Counted from the stretch's first letter, positions 33,111 through 44,072 are shown. The stretch is DNA of 64,000 nucleotides from Patescibacteria group bacterium UBA5532 (GCA_002426885.1 DINU01000018.1:74321-138320), one strand, 5' to 3'. Made by a program: numbers and translations. Notes: generated by a model not told the origin, from the letters alone.

Positions 33111-33271
33111 GCAACTTCAGAGAAAATAACCCATTTTTTTCAGGATATATTCTTGTGGGAAAAGTATGAGTACGAGAGTATTGCTCAGGAAAAAATCTGA
33201 TAGTATTGTTTCTTCACCAAAATTCCACACTTCATACTTGATTTTTTCGTTTTTTCTTTTATCATCATTAC

Positions 33272-33694
33272 ATGATACAGTTTCGTACATTTGTCAAGCA
33301 CACTGCCCTTCTATCAGTTCTCGCACTTGGGTGCGTCCCTTTTTCTGTAGCTGGTGCAGAAAGTACGACAGCACGTACCGATACGATCGACATCACAGCA
33401 CTTGAGACAGCTGAGAAAAAAGATCTTGTAATCCAGGATATTAACTCGTACATTCTCGAAGTATATAAGGCTCAGGGGGATAAGATTCTCCGAAATCTTG
33501 ATATTACACTTCGAAAGACACTTCCGAAAGCAGAAGATCAGATACAGGCATATGCACGACTCCAGTCTGCACTCGTGGAGAATAGAAAACAGCTCCAGAA
33601 TGAAGAAATGAGTGAAACGCGCCGGGCGTTGATATCTGACTTTTTACTCTATCTGATCGAACAGCTCGACGTACGGATTCATGATTTATCCTAG
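33272..33694 (+). CDS. Hypothetical secreted protein
   Basis: 140 aa. Signal peptide at residues 1-29 (HTALLSVLALGCVPFSVAGA). The mature part is helical (INSYILEVYKAQGDKILRN, YARLQSALVENRKQLQ) and contains no TGA codons. No family is recognised. It lies between the divergent ftsK and the permease at 33803. A terminator follows at 33728. Confidence 0.7.
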   Translation: MIQFRTFVKHTALLSVLALGCVPFSVAGAESTTARTDTIDITALETAEKKDLVIQDINSYILEVYKAQGDKILRNLDITLRKTLPKAEDQIQAYARLQSALVENRKQLQNEEMSETRRALISDFLLYLIEQLDVRIHDLS

Positions 33695-33727
33695 AAGAGA
33701 TATATTTGTAAATACTTTTTTATGAAG

Positions 33728-33752
33728 CACTCCCTGAAAAGGAGTGATTTTT
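33728..33752 (+). terminator. terminator
   Basis: CACTCC-CTGAAAA-GGAGTG hairpin with T-rich tail. Confidence 0.7.
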
Positions 33753-33754
33753 GC

Positions 33755-33782
33755 TTGCAGAGAAATCGAAACCCCATATAGT
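33755..33782 (+). promoter_or_regulatory. promoter of AI-2E permease gene
   Basis: TTGCAG, 16-base spacer, TATAGT, 20 bases before the ATG; a second TATAAT lies 7 bases before the ATG. Confidence 0.45.
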
Positions 33783-33802
33783 ATCCGCATATAATTTCTC
33801 AT

Positions 33803-35002
33803 ATGAACACAGAATACTCTCTTTTTCTGAAGAAAGTCTTTACGCTTCTGTTTATTGCGGTTATCCTCTGGGTGCTCTACACGATTAATTCTGTCGTCGT
33901 AATCGTACTTCTATCTGGATTTCTCGGGATTCTGATGAATCCACTCGTGACGCTCATGCAACAGAAGCGAGTGCCTGCATGGCTCACCGTGACAGTTATT
34001 TACATTCTTGTGCTGATCCTGATCTTCTTCGTCATCGGGACGCTCGTGCCACTTATCATTCAGTATATCAGTATCGGTATTTCTGGATTTATAAAATGGA
34101 TCCAGAATGTCCAGCTGATCTACTCGACTGAGTGAGTCGCTGGTTTTCATCTGCCTTCATGGATAGAAGGATGGCTGAATTCTCTCCTGTGAGGAAATGC
34201 GCTTGATGGAGTACTCGAGCTCTTGCAGGCGAATATAAAAGAAATTCAGCTTTTTCTGACCGAACAAGCAAAAAATATTACGACTGGAACATTCAATATT
34301 GGGAGCAGTGTGATCGGCTTTATCAGTACATTTATCTTCGTCGGGATTACGACATTTCTTCTTGTGCTCGATCGGAAAGCAGTCGGTAATTTTGTGCTCG
34401 ATGTACTTCCAGAGAATCTTGCCCGATACTGCACTGTAAAATTCCGAGAAATCGAAGAGATTCTCGGATCATGGATCCGGGGACAGATCGTACTCGGTTT
34501 CTCGATCTATATCACGACACTCATCGGACTGACACTTGTCGAGTGGTTTATGGGAGTGACATTCGAGAGAAAATGAACGATCGCACTGATCGCTGGTATC
34601 ATGGAATTCGTCCCATATCTCGGACCGATTATCTCAGCAATTCCAGCACTGGTCGTCGCTCTGAGTATCAGCTGGGAAGTCACACTCGTGACGCTTGTCT
34701 TATATATCGCGATCCAGCAGCTCGAGAATAATGTATTCGTGCCGATTATCATGAGTAAATCGCTCGATCTCTCACCATTTTATATTTTCATCGTCATGGT
34801 AGCATGAGGAATGCTCGCATGAATCCTCGGGATTATCCTCGCCGTTCCGGTCGCTGCCATCATGCAGAAGCTCGCCACAGATCTGATCCAGTATAAGAAG
34901 AGTCGATCTCATTCTTCTTCACCGATCACGACGACACCGATCGAGAAGAAACCAAAAGTACCCCCAACATCAAAGGCGAAAATACAATCTGTGAAATCAT
35001 AA
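33803..35002 (+). CDS. AI-2E family transporter (PerM-like permease)
   Basis: 399 aa with about eight membrane helices in the usual AI-2E/PerM grouping: paired N-terminal helices (LLFIAVILWVLYTINSVVVIVLL), a helix near 70-95, an outer helical domain, then FISTFIFVGITTFLLVLDRK and the conserved C-terminal block ELVPYLGPIISAIPALVVAL-like followed by IQQLENNVFVPIIMSKSLDLSP. Most members have no proven substrate. TGA glycines in GVAGFH and VAGGMLAG. The stop is adjacent to the convergent MurE-like gene. Confidence 0.9.
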
Positions 35003-36322
35003 TTACTCTGCGAGTTTGAACTTCTGGATTTCTGAGAGAAGTCGCTCAGTTACAAGTCGATCACTCCATGGAATCGATCCGTTTCTTGTGACTTGGACGC
35101 TCTCAGATCATTTTCCAGCGATGAGAAGAATATCATCCCGTTCCATCATGATCAGTGCCGTACGGATCGCATCTTCTCGACTCGGAATAATCCAGTAGTT
35201 ATCCCCTTCTTTTCTCGTGATTCCTGCCACAATCTCGGAGATAATCGAGAGTGAATCCTCTCCATAGGTATCATCATCTGTGACGATCACGACATCTGAG
35301 AATGCATCCACGACGGCTCACATTTTTGGACGCTTTGTCCGATCGCGTTCACCAGTCGCTCAGAAAACGGTCAAAACCCGTCTTTTCGGGTACATCTTCC
35401 GAAGTGTATCGAGCACGGCACGGAGTGAATCTTCGGTATGTGCATAGTCGATATAGATCGAGAGATTATCCGGATTCGGGACTTTTTCCATACGTCATGG
35501 AATATTCTCGAAGTTCTCGATCGCCTTCTGAATCTCTGGGATTTGCATCTGCTGAGAGACGAAGACACAGATAGAAGCGAGGATATTCGCGATATTAAAT
35601 TCCCCGAGAAGTTTCGTATGGACATGAAAGAGCTCTGATGGCATTTTTACATCAAAATCAGTCCCATCTTCATGATATACGATATTCTGGGCTCGCACTT
35701 GCGCGGCTCCACGAACAGAGAAGGTGTACATATTATCGACCGCAATATCTCGAGAGAGAAAAAGATCTGCATAATTCGAGTCTTTATTCACGACTCCCAC
35801 CTTACGAATATCGCGACGAATGCCGTATTTATAGAGATTTCGAAAAAGAGAGAGCTTCGTGTCGACATAGTTCTCCATCGTATGATGCAGATCGAGATGA
35901 TCCTGAGAAATATTCGAGAGGACCGCAACATCGTACCGAAGCCCGTAGACGCGATTATAGAAGAGCGCGTGACTCGAAGTCTCGATAACGACGTAATTAC
36001 ATCCTTCTTTTTTTGCGCGATTGAGGATTTTCCACATATCGAACGGATCGAGTGAAGTCATCTTCTTGGTATTCATCGTGACGACTCCATCCATCATGAT
36101 CGATGCCGTCGAGAGCATGACGACTTTTTTCCCAGTTCCTTGCAGTCCAGAAGCGACCAGATTCGTGATCGTCGTCTTCCCTTTCGTTCCTGTGACACCG
36201 ATCACGACCATATCCTTCACGGGATTTCACGAGAGGAGATATGCCGTCATTCCCCGCAAAAAATGATAGGACGTCCGAAGTGAAGAATCCAGAGGAATGA
36301 TTTTTCTGAGATATTGGAGCAT
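35003..36322 (-). CDS. murE: MurE-like UDP-MurNAc peptide ligase
   Basis: Adds the third amino acid in peptidoglycan precursor synthesis. 439 aa, somewhat short; the N-terminal UDP-binding domain is reduced to about 45 residues. The central ATP domain has GVTGTKGKTT and VIETSSHALFYNRVYGLRYDVAVLSN. The C-terminal domain has VTDDDTYGEDSL where diaminopimelate-adding enzymes have DNPR, so the amino acid specificity is open. TGA glycines throughout; stop TAA, adjacent to the convergent gene. The absence of the UDP-binding domain makes a related ligase possible. Confidence 0.83.
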
Positions 36323-36426
36323 AGAAAGAGAAATGTGTGGTTGAATTTTATGGAAAAATTTATATTATCAAACTGAAATATGGATTCTTCCGTGTTTCCA
36401 GAAATTTATACTTGATTCGGATTTTT

Positions 36427-36933
36427 ATGTTTACCATCGAAACAGGAGAGAAAAATACGATCCTTCGTACGAAGAGTGAGCCACTGAAGATGAACGAGAT
36501 CGCGCAGTATCGAGCAATCGGCAATGATATGGTAAAATTTATACGCGATCCGAAAAATGGCGCTGCCGGGCTCGCAGCTCCACAGATCGGCATCAATAAA
36601 CGATTTGTCGCAGTGTCTCTTTTGCGATCCTACTCTGATGAGGATTTTCGATCGCTTCTGATGATAAATCCAGAAATTCTCGAGCACTCAGAGGAGAAAT
36701 ATATCGACGATGAGGGCTGTCTCTCGATCCCAGGAGAAGAGTGAGCCGTCTCTCGATGGAACTGGATAAAAGTCCGCTACACAGATCTCAATGGAAAAAC
36801 CAGCACACTCAAACTCACGGGACTCTCAGGAAGAATCGTCCAGCATGAAGTCGACCACCTTGACGGCATTCTTTTTACTGATAAAGAAGAGAGTCAGCAC
36901 GAGAATATATTCATGAAAGCTCTCGCGATATAG
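36427..36933 (+). CDS. def: Peptide deformylase
   Basis: Removes the formyl group from new proteins. 168 aa. Motif 1 GAAGLAAPQIG, motif 2 EGCLSIPGEE and motif 3 QHEVDHLDGILF supply the metal ligands (Cys and two His) and the catalytic Glu. The start MFTIETGEKN is chosen because the 30 residues upstream are not deformylase-like; it follows TCGGATTTTT. One TGA glycine right after motif 2 (36742). Stop TAG. Convergent with the next gene by 2 bases. Confidence 0.96.
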
Positions 36934-36935
36934 CA

Positions 36936-37439
36936 CTAAAATGTTTTCCGTACGTTTTCTATGAGTATCTTGTAGTCCTCGGGAAATCGCGTATTCTCGA
37001 GAAAACGCACGATTTGCTCGAAGATCATGTACGGATTCATGACTTTATAGAGAAATGCATTTCACTCGAAACGCATCGGATTATACTGTGTAAATGTGTT
37101 GCTATAGGTATTTTGCAGAGGAATTATCGGAACATTTCCAGCACGAACTGCATCGATAAGAGGAAGTGTACCATTCATATCGGTCACGACTGCATCGATA
37201 CCGAGAAAATCTTTTTCTCGAAATGATGGAAAAACTGAGCTCATCACATCATCGCCATACATCAGACATGGTAATTCGATTCCCTGACACATCTGAGTCA
37301 GAGTAGCACGCATCTCAGCATCAGAAATATCGATCAGCAAGAGCATCGATACATCTTTCCCAGGGAAATATTTCTTCGCGAGAGACTTCCGAGCATTTTC
37401 CTTTCTTTTTCGGAAAGAAATGGGAGGATTTTCTGTCAT
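36936..37439 (-). CDS. Hypothetical protein, possibly remnant of a glycosyltransferase
   Basis: 167 aa. The middle part (GIDAVVTDMNGTLPLIDAVRAGNVPIIPLQNTYSNTF) and YNPMRFEGNAFLY faintly recall the C-terminal donor-binding half of GT-B enzymes such as glycogen synthase, but the donor-site E-x7-E motif is not visible. The N-terminal 40 residues are basic. One TGA glycine at 37062. Stop TAG. The function is not recognised and the likeness is weak. Confidence 0.55.
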
Positions 37440-37540
37440 AGATTGGTATTGGTATAAATCTAGAACTAGTGTAGCAGATTCTCAGGATATATGCCAGAGA
37501 AATCTCTTGACAGAGAGGATATTCCCACAGAGAAATAAAG

Positions 37541-37563
37541 AATCCCCCTGAAAAGAGGGATTT
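37541..37563 (-). terminator. terminator of envelope protein gene
   Basis: AATCCCTC-TTTTCA-GGGGGATT hairpin downstream of the minus-strand gene at 37593. Confidence 0.5.
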
Positions 37564-37592
37564 CTCGTACTTTCTGAAGGGATGAAGAGAAA

Positions 37593-38690
37593 TTAGTTAT
37601 TATTACAGATGGTGGTATATCTCGTCTCGAGTGTCGTATCACCGGCATGATTTGCGACTACGCGCCCATCACATGCGATGTTATTCGGAAGTGGTAAGAC
37701 GAGTGTCTCGATTTTTTGTATTTCTGCAAGAGATTCTGTAAATTTCCCGAGGATAAAATAGACCCGGTATCGAATTTTCAAGAGTTCCACCGTCGGAGCA
37801 TTCTGAGTCAGATACTGATCACTCAGAGAAATAACAGAGAGATAGCGTTTTTCAGAATATGCCTTATTAATCGCTGTCATACTGACGGGGACGTCAGGAG
37901 ACACAGAAACCTCTGCAGAAGTATCTGTCGATCCAGAAGAGGCAGATGGAGTCGTATCTGTGGAAGTATTCACAGCAGTCGATCCAGAAGTCGTTACTGG
38001 TACGATCGTCGTTCATGGAAGATACGGAGATCGGATCCGAGTACGAGCAGTCTCTGAGTATGGATTACTTCATCGTGCTGTAATATATCGTCGAGTTCCT
38101 GGGTCGAAGATGAAGAGTCCGAGAAGTGTCCGCTCGAACGTCTCTTGGTTAAACTGATAGAGAAGTTTTGCATCATACGAACCAGAGAGTGTTCCTCCTG
38201 TAAAAATCACATCGACAAAGACGCGATTCATCGCACCTGTGTTTACGAATTCATACTCCCCGATGACTGCGCCAGCAGGAAACTGGTAATTCTCCCGGAC
38301 TGCCTGCCACTCGCGATTCATGCGCTCGATCATACCCGCAAACTGCACGGAATAACTCGTCGCGATCGCACTGAGATTCTCAGAAACCTGTGGTGACACA
38401 GGTGCTACTTCGGTCGTCGTCCCACCAGTAAAGGAGATGATTCCACTTCCAGTCACTTGGACGATAATTCATCGTGAAGAAAGGATATCTTTTAGGTTTT
38501 TATTTTCCTGTTCAAGGGTCGTAATCCGGACTTCATTATCGGATACCTGATCACGAAGTGCAGAAATCGTCTCGATAAGCGAGGTAATCGTAGAACTTGG
38601 GCTCGTCGTAACAGCTCCTGAACCCTCTCCGAATGCGTGAAACGGAACGAGTAGAAAAACACAGAAGAGAAAAGAGAGATTTTTTCGCAT
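37593..38690 (-). CDS. Hypothetical secreted protein with coiled coil
   Basis: 365 aa. Signal peptide (LSFLFCVFLLVPFHAFG, residues 5-21) is followed by a coiled coil (SLIETISALRDQVSDNEV..., about 38-75). A beta-rich middle domain (GEYEFVNTGAMNRVFVDVIF), a Ser/Thr/Val linker (about 235-275) and a helical C-terminus resembling TPR helices (AINKAYSEKRYLSVISLSDQY, VYFILGKFTESLAEIQ) complete it. No family is recognised. TGA glycines at 38468 and 38068 region. Stop TAA. Confidence 0.7.
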
Positions 38691-38806
38691 AATAAAAAAT
38701 AATTTTCCCCTATCATATAGCTGAAAGGAGAGAAATCAAACCTGTTCTCTGAAGAAGTGTTGCAGATTTTATATTTTATTCCATAATCAAGATAATTTAG
38801 GCATGG

Positions 38807-38992
38807 GTGCTTAAAAAATTACAATGTATCTGAATTATCGATGATCATCCACGATTGAGAGAAATCTTGCCACAGGGAGGATTTAGTGGTTTTCATATTC
38901 GATTTGGGGGAGAAAAGCAAAAAGAAGGAGAAATGCATATCGCACACTGGGACGAGCTTCTCTCGAAATACTGATATTTATTTCGTCCATAA
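38807..38992 (+). CDS. Possible small protein or gene remnant (GTG start)
   Basis: 61 codons with TGA as Gly: starts LKKLQCIGIIDDHPRLREIL and ends ELLSKYGYLFRP. Amino-acid content looks real, but no ATG is available and a TAG lies three codons before the GTG. It may be the tail of a decayed gene just upstream of rnpB. Confidence 0.3.
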
Positions 38993-39000
38993 AAGAGAAT

Positions 39001-39028
39001 TTGTATTTTTTGCTGAAATCGTTAGAAT
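39001..39028 (+). promoter_or_regulatory. rnpB promoter
   Basis: TTGTAT, 16-base spacer, TAGAAT, 13 bases before the RNase P RNA. Confidence 0.55.
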
Positions 39029-39040
39029 CGGGACGCTCAC

Positions 39041-39390
39041 TTTCTAGAGCAGATGCATATTCGCCTTCTGGGCGAAAGGAAAGTCCGGACATCATCCGAG
39101 AAGAGGAGAGCTAACGGCTCTGGCTCATCAATATACATAAAATGATGAGTACGGAAAGTGTCACAGAGACAATACTCCTGAGATTTTTCTCAGAAAAGGT
39201 GAAAAGCCCATCTCAGATGGGATCCGCTTCGGCGGAGTGGTAAACCCTCTCTGATGCAAGGAGAATGGTACTCAAGACATAACAGCACTCGGAATGGTGT
39301 CGAAGAGTATACTCCGCTAGAGCATTGAGGCGACTCAATGTCGAGATAGATGTGCATCGAAGTACAGAATCCGGCTTATTACTCTAGAAA
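39041..39390 (+). ncRNA. rnpB: RNase P RNA
   Basis: The catalytic RNA that matures tRNA 5' ends. Near the 5' end GGCGAAAGGAAAGTCCGGACATC matches the conserved J3/4-P4 strand. Near the 3' end ACAGAATCCGGCTTAT is the partner strand, with T for the usual C at one position. Outer ends TTTCTAGAG (39041) and CTCTAGAAA (39390) pair to form P1. Internal GGTGAAAAG and TAGAGCATTGAGGCGACT segments also fit. About 350 nt; exact ends estimated from P1. Confidence 0.93.
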
Positions 39391-39416
39391 GAGCTTTTAA
39401 TTTCTGAAAAAAAACT

Positions 39417-40055
39417 ATGAAACACCTCATGCTCGTCGGTATTCAGTGAAGTGGAAAAGGAACGCAAGCACGAAAAATCCTCGAGGCATTTCCAGAATAT
39501 GTTCTCTTCGAGACAGGAGAAGAGCTTCGCCGAGAGGCAAAACGAGGAACACAAATGGGAAATGAGATAAAAGCGATTATCGAAGCATGACAACTGGTAA
39601 AAACAGAACACGTACGAGCGGTTCTCGAAGTTTTTCTCACATCCCATCCAGACACTCCGATCCTCTTCGATAGCGTCATCCGCAGTAAAGAGCAGAATGA
39701 GATTCTCAGCTCGATCATCCCAGAGTTCGACGTCATATTCCTCGAGCTCAGCGAAGAGAAGGCGATCGATCGCCTCTCGAAGCGAAGGATTGATCCTGAG
39801 ACGAATGAGTGATTTGGAGCGGATTTCACAGGAGATACGAATCCGAAGACAGGAAATAAGCTCGTCACACGATTTGATGATACGCCAGAAAATATCCGAA
39901 ACCGTATAAACTGGTCGATCCGTGACACACTTCCGCTGATCGGGATCTGGCGCAGTGAAGGACATACGATCCACACGATCGATGCGAGTGAGGGCGTCGA
40001 GACTGTCTTTCAGCAGATCAAGAGTGCGATTAATCAGAGTAAGAAAACCGTGTAA
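39417..40055 (+). CDS. adk: Adenylate kinase
   Basis: Balances ATP, ADP and AMP. 212 aa. The P-loop GIQGSGKGTQ (8-17) has Gly11 encoded by TGA. The AMP-site segment FETGEELRREAKRGTQMG is clear, followed by the VLEVFLTSHPDTPILFD region. The LID segment is KRRIDPETNEGFGADFTGD, then RFDDTPENIRNRI. No zinc cysteines in the LID. No long standard-code frame exists, so it would be missed by table 11. It follows rnpB by 26 bases. Stop TAA. Confidence 0.95.
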
Positions 40056-40085
40056 ATACAAGAAATCGCTGAATTCTTCGGCTTT

Positions 40086-41207
40086 ATGACATCGTCTTTT
40101 TATATTCACATCCCTTTTTGTCGACAGAAATGTCTCTACTGTAAGTTCGCGTTGACTCCTCGCTTCGACGATGCGAAAAAACGGCGTTATCTCGCCTATC
40201 TCGAGAAAGAGATAGAAGCGTATTTCTCGATGAGAGAAAGAGAAAAAGCTCGGACGATCTACTTCTGATGAGGCACGCCCTCCCTTCTTTCGCTCGATGA
40301 AGTGAAAAAAATCCTCTCACTTTTTTCCCATGACGAAATGACCGAGACTACACTCGAATGTAATCCAGAGGATATATCCGAGAGTTTTTTACTCTGACTC
40401 AGGGAAATCGGAGTAAATCGTATTTCTCTCGGGGTGCAGAGTCTCTCCCCTGCTGTACTCCATGCCGTCGGTCGCTCCGATGTCCGTGAAGTCTACAAAG
40501 CACTCGATATACTCCGACAGGTACAGTGGAAAAATCTTAATATCGACATGATTCTCGGACTTCCGCATGAAAAATCAGGAGCGATTTTTTCTGCTGTAAA
40601 AACACTGCATACAAAATATGAAAATATCTCACACACGAGTATCTACATGCTCGAAGAAGGCATATATCCGAAGGAATGGGCTCGCGTACACATCCCAGAA
40701 GAACACATGCAAGAAGAATATCGAGCGATTCGATCCTATTTCTCAGAAGAAAAATGGCATCAGTATGAGATCTCGAACTGGGCGAAGTCATGACATGAAT
40801 GTCGCCATAATCAGGGCTACTGGAATCATACAGAAATCCGTGGATTCTGACTCGCATCCGCCAGTTATGAAGGATGAGTCCGGACAGAAAATGCATCGAG
40901 CTTCTCAGGATACTACGATGGGAAAATAAAATATGAAGAGAGGATCGATGCAGAAGAACGCATAAAAGAACGACTTATATTCGGGGTACGGACATTTCAT
41001 CTCGAGTCTGATCTCGTACCAGAAGACGTAGGAAAATCACTCGTAGCGCAGTGACTCCTCGAGAAGCACTCCTGATGATATACTCCGACAGATCGAGGCA
41101 TTCTCCTCGAGAATACCCTTCTCTTGATACTCTTCGAGAAGAGAGAGAAGAAATCTTGAGTTTATGAGAGAAATCATATAATACCACCATTCCAGATGCC
41201 AACATAG
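40086..41207 (+). CDS. hemW: HemW-like radical SAM protein (coproporphyrinogen oxidase-like)
   Basis: 373 aa. The radical-SAM cluster motif is CRQKCLYCKF (C-x3-C-x2-C, near residue 12) after FYIHIPF, typical of HemN/HemW. GGTPSLL, LECNPED and ISLGVQSL follow in the family order. HemW is a heme chaperone; no other heme genes are in view, so the substrate is uncertain. Many TGA glycines, including the first of GGTPS. The only available stop under code 25 is TAG at 41205, inside the following tRNA-Thr, giving a 10-base overlap. Confidence 0.88.
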
Positions 41208-41273
41208 CTCAGTCGGTAGAGCACACCCATGGTAAGGGTGAGGTCACGGGTTCGATTCCCGTTGTTGGCTCCA
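41198..41273 (+). tRNA. tRNA-Thr (GGT)
   Basis: 76-nt cloverleaf. Acceptor GCCAACA/TGTTGGC, discriminator T, encoded CCA, D-arm AGCTCAGTCGGTAGAGC, anticodon loop ATGGTAA (GGT), T-loop TTCGATT. The stop codon of hemW lies within it. Confidence 0.95.
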
Positions 41274-41438
41274 GATGATAAAACTTTTGGTTGTAATCAT
41301 ATAAATGAAGAAAGTTCGAGAAATGCGCCTCAAGCCCAAACATTTCTTTTACCTTTTTCTTACCCTGATATGCTATACTTTCCGTGTATGTTACTGACAT
41401 ATGCGGTTTGCTCCGGTTTTATTCTTCACTTTTTCTCT

Positions 41439-43556
41439 ATGGGCACACGTCATAAATTTTTACTTCTTTCGACTGCTATCACGAGCATGGCATTCTCGAG
41501 TATTATCCTCGGAAATACATCATACGCCTCGACACAGTACGTAAGCGCATATTCATATACAAATGGCTATACCGCTGGGAGTACGATTACTCTCGCAAAT
41601 AAAAGTATAGAAATCACGCAAGCAGGGACATATACCCTGAAAGGCACGATCACTGATGGACAGGTCGTGGTAAATGTCTGAGAAGATCAGGAGGTTACCT
41701 TGATTCTCGCAGGGGTCAATATCACGAGTAGTCAGTCTGCAGCACTCTACATCCAGTCGGGAAAAGCGACGATCGAGCTCCAGGCAGGCACGACCAATAC
41801 GCTGACAGATGGCACGACATATAGTAATCAGGTCGATGATGAGCCGAATGCGACCATCTTCGCGAAGGAAGATCTCGATATCACAGGGAATGGGACACTG
41901 ATCGTAAACGGAAATTATAATGATGGAATCACGACAAAAGATGATCTGAATATCACGAGTGGGACGATCACTGTGAAAGCAGTCGACGATGGTATCCGCG
42001 GAAAAGACTCGATCGATATCGAAGGTGGGACGATCACAGTCACCTCGGGTGGTGATGCGCTGAAGTCTGATGAAGAGACTGAAGGGACGATCGATATAGA
42101 TGGTGGAAATATTACGATTTACTCAGGTGATGACGGGATAAAAGCATACTCCGTTATGACGATCAATAATGGAACGATTACTGTCGCAAAATCAGTCGAG
42201 TGACTCGAGGCAGAGCAGATCGTCCTGAATGGTGGGACTATCGCGATCACATCTTCCGATGATGGGATAAATACGACAACAAGTGATGACAGCTCGACTG
42301 TCTCAGAAATGATGGCACAGGCAGGTATCATGCTCACGATCAACGGCGGAACGATCATAGTCAATGCAGAAGGTGATGGATTGGACTCGAATGGAAGTAT
42401 CGAAATGAACGGAGGAAGTGTGACTGTCTACTGACCGACCAATGGTGGAAATGGAGCACTCGATTATAATGGAACATTTATTATTTCATGAGGAAAAATC
42501 ATAGCCGCTGGATCGGCTGGAATGGCGATGAATGCAAGTACAAGCTCGACACAAAAAAGCATCCTGATAAATCTCAGTACAACTGTCTCTGCGAATACAT
42601 CTTTCGTCATTACTGATACAAGTGGAAATACAGTCCTCAGCTTTACCTCACCAAAAGTATTTCAGTCAGTTATGTTCTCGAGTAGCAGTCTAACAGCAGG
42701 AAAAACCTACACATACTCTGTCGGCGGGACCACCACAGGCACATTCACGGTCTCAAGTTCAGGAGCTCTGACACAAGTCGGTACAAGCGGAGGAATGATG
42801 GGTGGAGGAAATGGTGGAATGATGCCTCCAGGTGGATCAGGTGCCATGATGGGATCTGGAAGAATGACTCCTCCGAGTGGAACAGGTGGATTTATGACGG
42901 GCGGAATGGTACCACCGACGATGGGCTCGGGTGGAACTATGCCCCAAAATATGGGATCTGGTACAATGACACCACCGACGATGGGATCTGGTGGAATGAT
43001 ACCAGAAAATACTTCCTCTGCAGTGCTTTTCCCAGAATTCGTCGGTGTCTGTAGCACCAGCTCGACTTCCCTCTCGAGTACGAGTGTCATGGAATACTAC
43101 GACACTCTCGGAATAGTGAATCGTACGAATGCAGAATCTCGAAATCTCACTCGTGCTGAATTCCTGAAGCTCGTGCTGAATGCTGCTGGTATCGATGTAT
43201 CTGGCGAAAGTGCTCCGAATTATTCTGATGTCAGTGCTGATAATAGCCTTGCTCAGTATATCGCCTATGCGACTCGCGTCTGAATGGTGTCTGGACAAAA
43301 TGGAAATTTCCGACCGAATGATGGCATCACTCGTGGAGAGGCGATGAAAATCCTCGTCAATACGACAAATCTAACACAATCAAGTGGAACGACCAATTTT
43401 ACTGATGTTCCGACGACATATTCTCTCGCATCATATGTCCAGACAGCGCAGAGTAACTGTATCGCACAGGGAGTCACATCGACGACATTCGAGCCACTTC
43501 GTGGTATCACTGTCGCTGAAGCCGTGAAAGTGCTCTATAATATTTCTCGGACATAA
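41439..43556 (+). CDS. Cthe_2159-type beta-helix protein with SLH domains
   Basis: 705 aa. Signal peptide at 1-30 (FLLLSTAITSMAFSSIILG...SYA). Residues 50-370 form the repeat beta-helix of the carbohydrate-binding Cthe_2159 family (PF14262), with repeated DDGI and NGGT(I/V) units. A Ser-rich beta domain and a Gly/Met/Pro-rich low-complexity stretch (MGGGNGGMMPPGGSG, MGSGRMTPPS and variants, about 445-525) follow. Two SLH-type repeats (about 555-705) contain LTRAEFLKLVLNAAG and ITRGEAMKILVN and would anchor the protein to the cell wall. An upstream in-frame ATG at 41388 lies 8 bases after a TATACT and could be the start. Paralogue of the gene at 1-854. Stop TAA. Confidence 0.88.
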
Positions 43557-43568
43557 GCAAGTTTTTAT

Positions 43569-43603
43569 AAAAAAATGGCACTCGAAATGGGTGTCATTTT
43601 TAT
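43569..43603 (+). terminator. imperfect terminator
   Basis: AAAATGGCACTC/GGGTGTCATTTTT imperfect hairpin after the SLH protein gene. Confidence 0.55.
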
Positions 43604-43870
43604 TTGAGTAGACGAATCTGAAGGAAAAAAACAAAACACTCGCTTTGTTATGATCTCATGAGAGTAGAAAACCAACATGTACGAACAGAAAAACAAGCCA
43701 AAGGCTTGTCATTCATGCGCATGTAGGAATCCAGAAAAGATGAGTAAAAACTTCAAATCTCAGCCAAAGAATTCTCTACCAGGAAAACTGGATTCTGGGA
43801 TAAACCCGGAATGACAAATGAGAACATTATTATCTCGTACAAGAAGAATCTAAGTCAAAAAAATGAAAAC
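43604..43870. other. gene-free repeat region
   Basis: Holds the REP-like unit at 43708 and an inverted one (GATTCTGGGATAAACCCGGAATGAC, 43790-43815). No credible gene. Confidence 0.55.
43708..43732 (+). repeat. REP-like palindrome
   Basis: GCCAAAGGCTTGTCATTCATGC...GTAGGAATCC; the same AAGCCAAAGGCTT prefix occurs in MITE copy C. Confidence 0.5.
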
Positions 43871-43899
43871 AAAAAAGCCGCCAGATCCACTGGCGGCTC
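43871..43899 (-). terminator. terminator of small membrane protein
   Basis: GAGCCGCCAG-TGGAT-CTGGCGGCTTTTTT on the minus strand. Confidence 0.85.
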
Positions 43900-43910
43900 T
43901 AATAAAGAAC

Positions 43911-44072
43911 TTACCACCTATCCACAATCGCGGCCACCAGGGCCACAAATGTTAGACCTAGGGCTAGCCACAATATTGCTAGCCCCAAAGTGGGGAAAAA
44001 TAGTGACACGACTAGACCTCCCATGGCGACTAACAGCGCCAGTGGGAGGAAAAAAGCGAGGATTTCCCCCAT
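43911..44072 (-). CDS. Small hydrophobic membrane protein
   Basis: 53 aa, starting MGEILAFFLPLALLVAMGG and ending ALVAAIVDRW, with two membrane helices (about 4-25 and 30-48). Unlike its neighbours it has a Shine-Dalgarno-like GGAGAAGGAAG just before the ATG. Its codon use (CTA, CTG, GCC, GGG) is different, and it has no TGA. A promoter with perfect TTGACA lies at 44176 and a strong terminator follows. A GCAAGTTCT/AGAACTTGC hairpin is in the leader. It looks like an acquired, self-contained unit. No function is recognised. Confidence 0.6.
   Translation of the reverse strand: MGEILAFFLPLALLVAMGGLVVSLFFPTLGLAILWLALGLTFVALVAAIVDRW

Noticed and set aside
39384..40109. Minus-strand open frame of 241 codons over rnpB end and adk
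   Set aside because: The plus-strand adenylate kinase with complete motifs and RNase P RNA account for this sequence.
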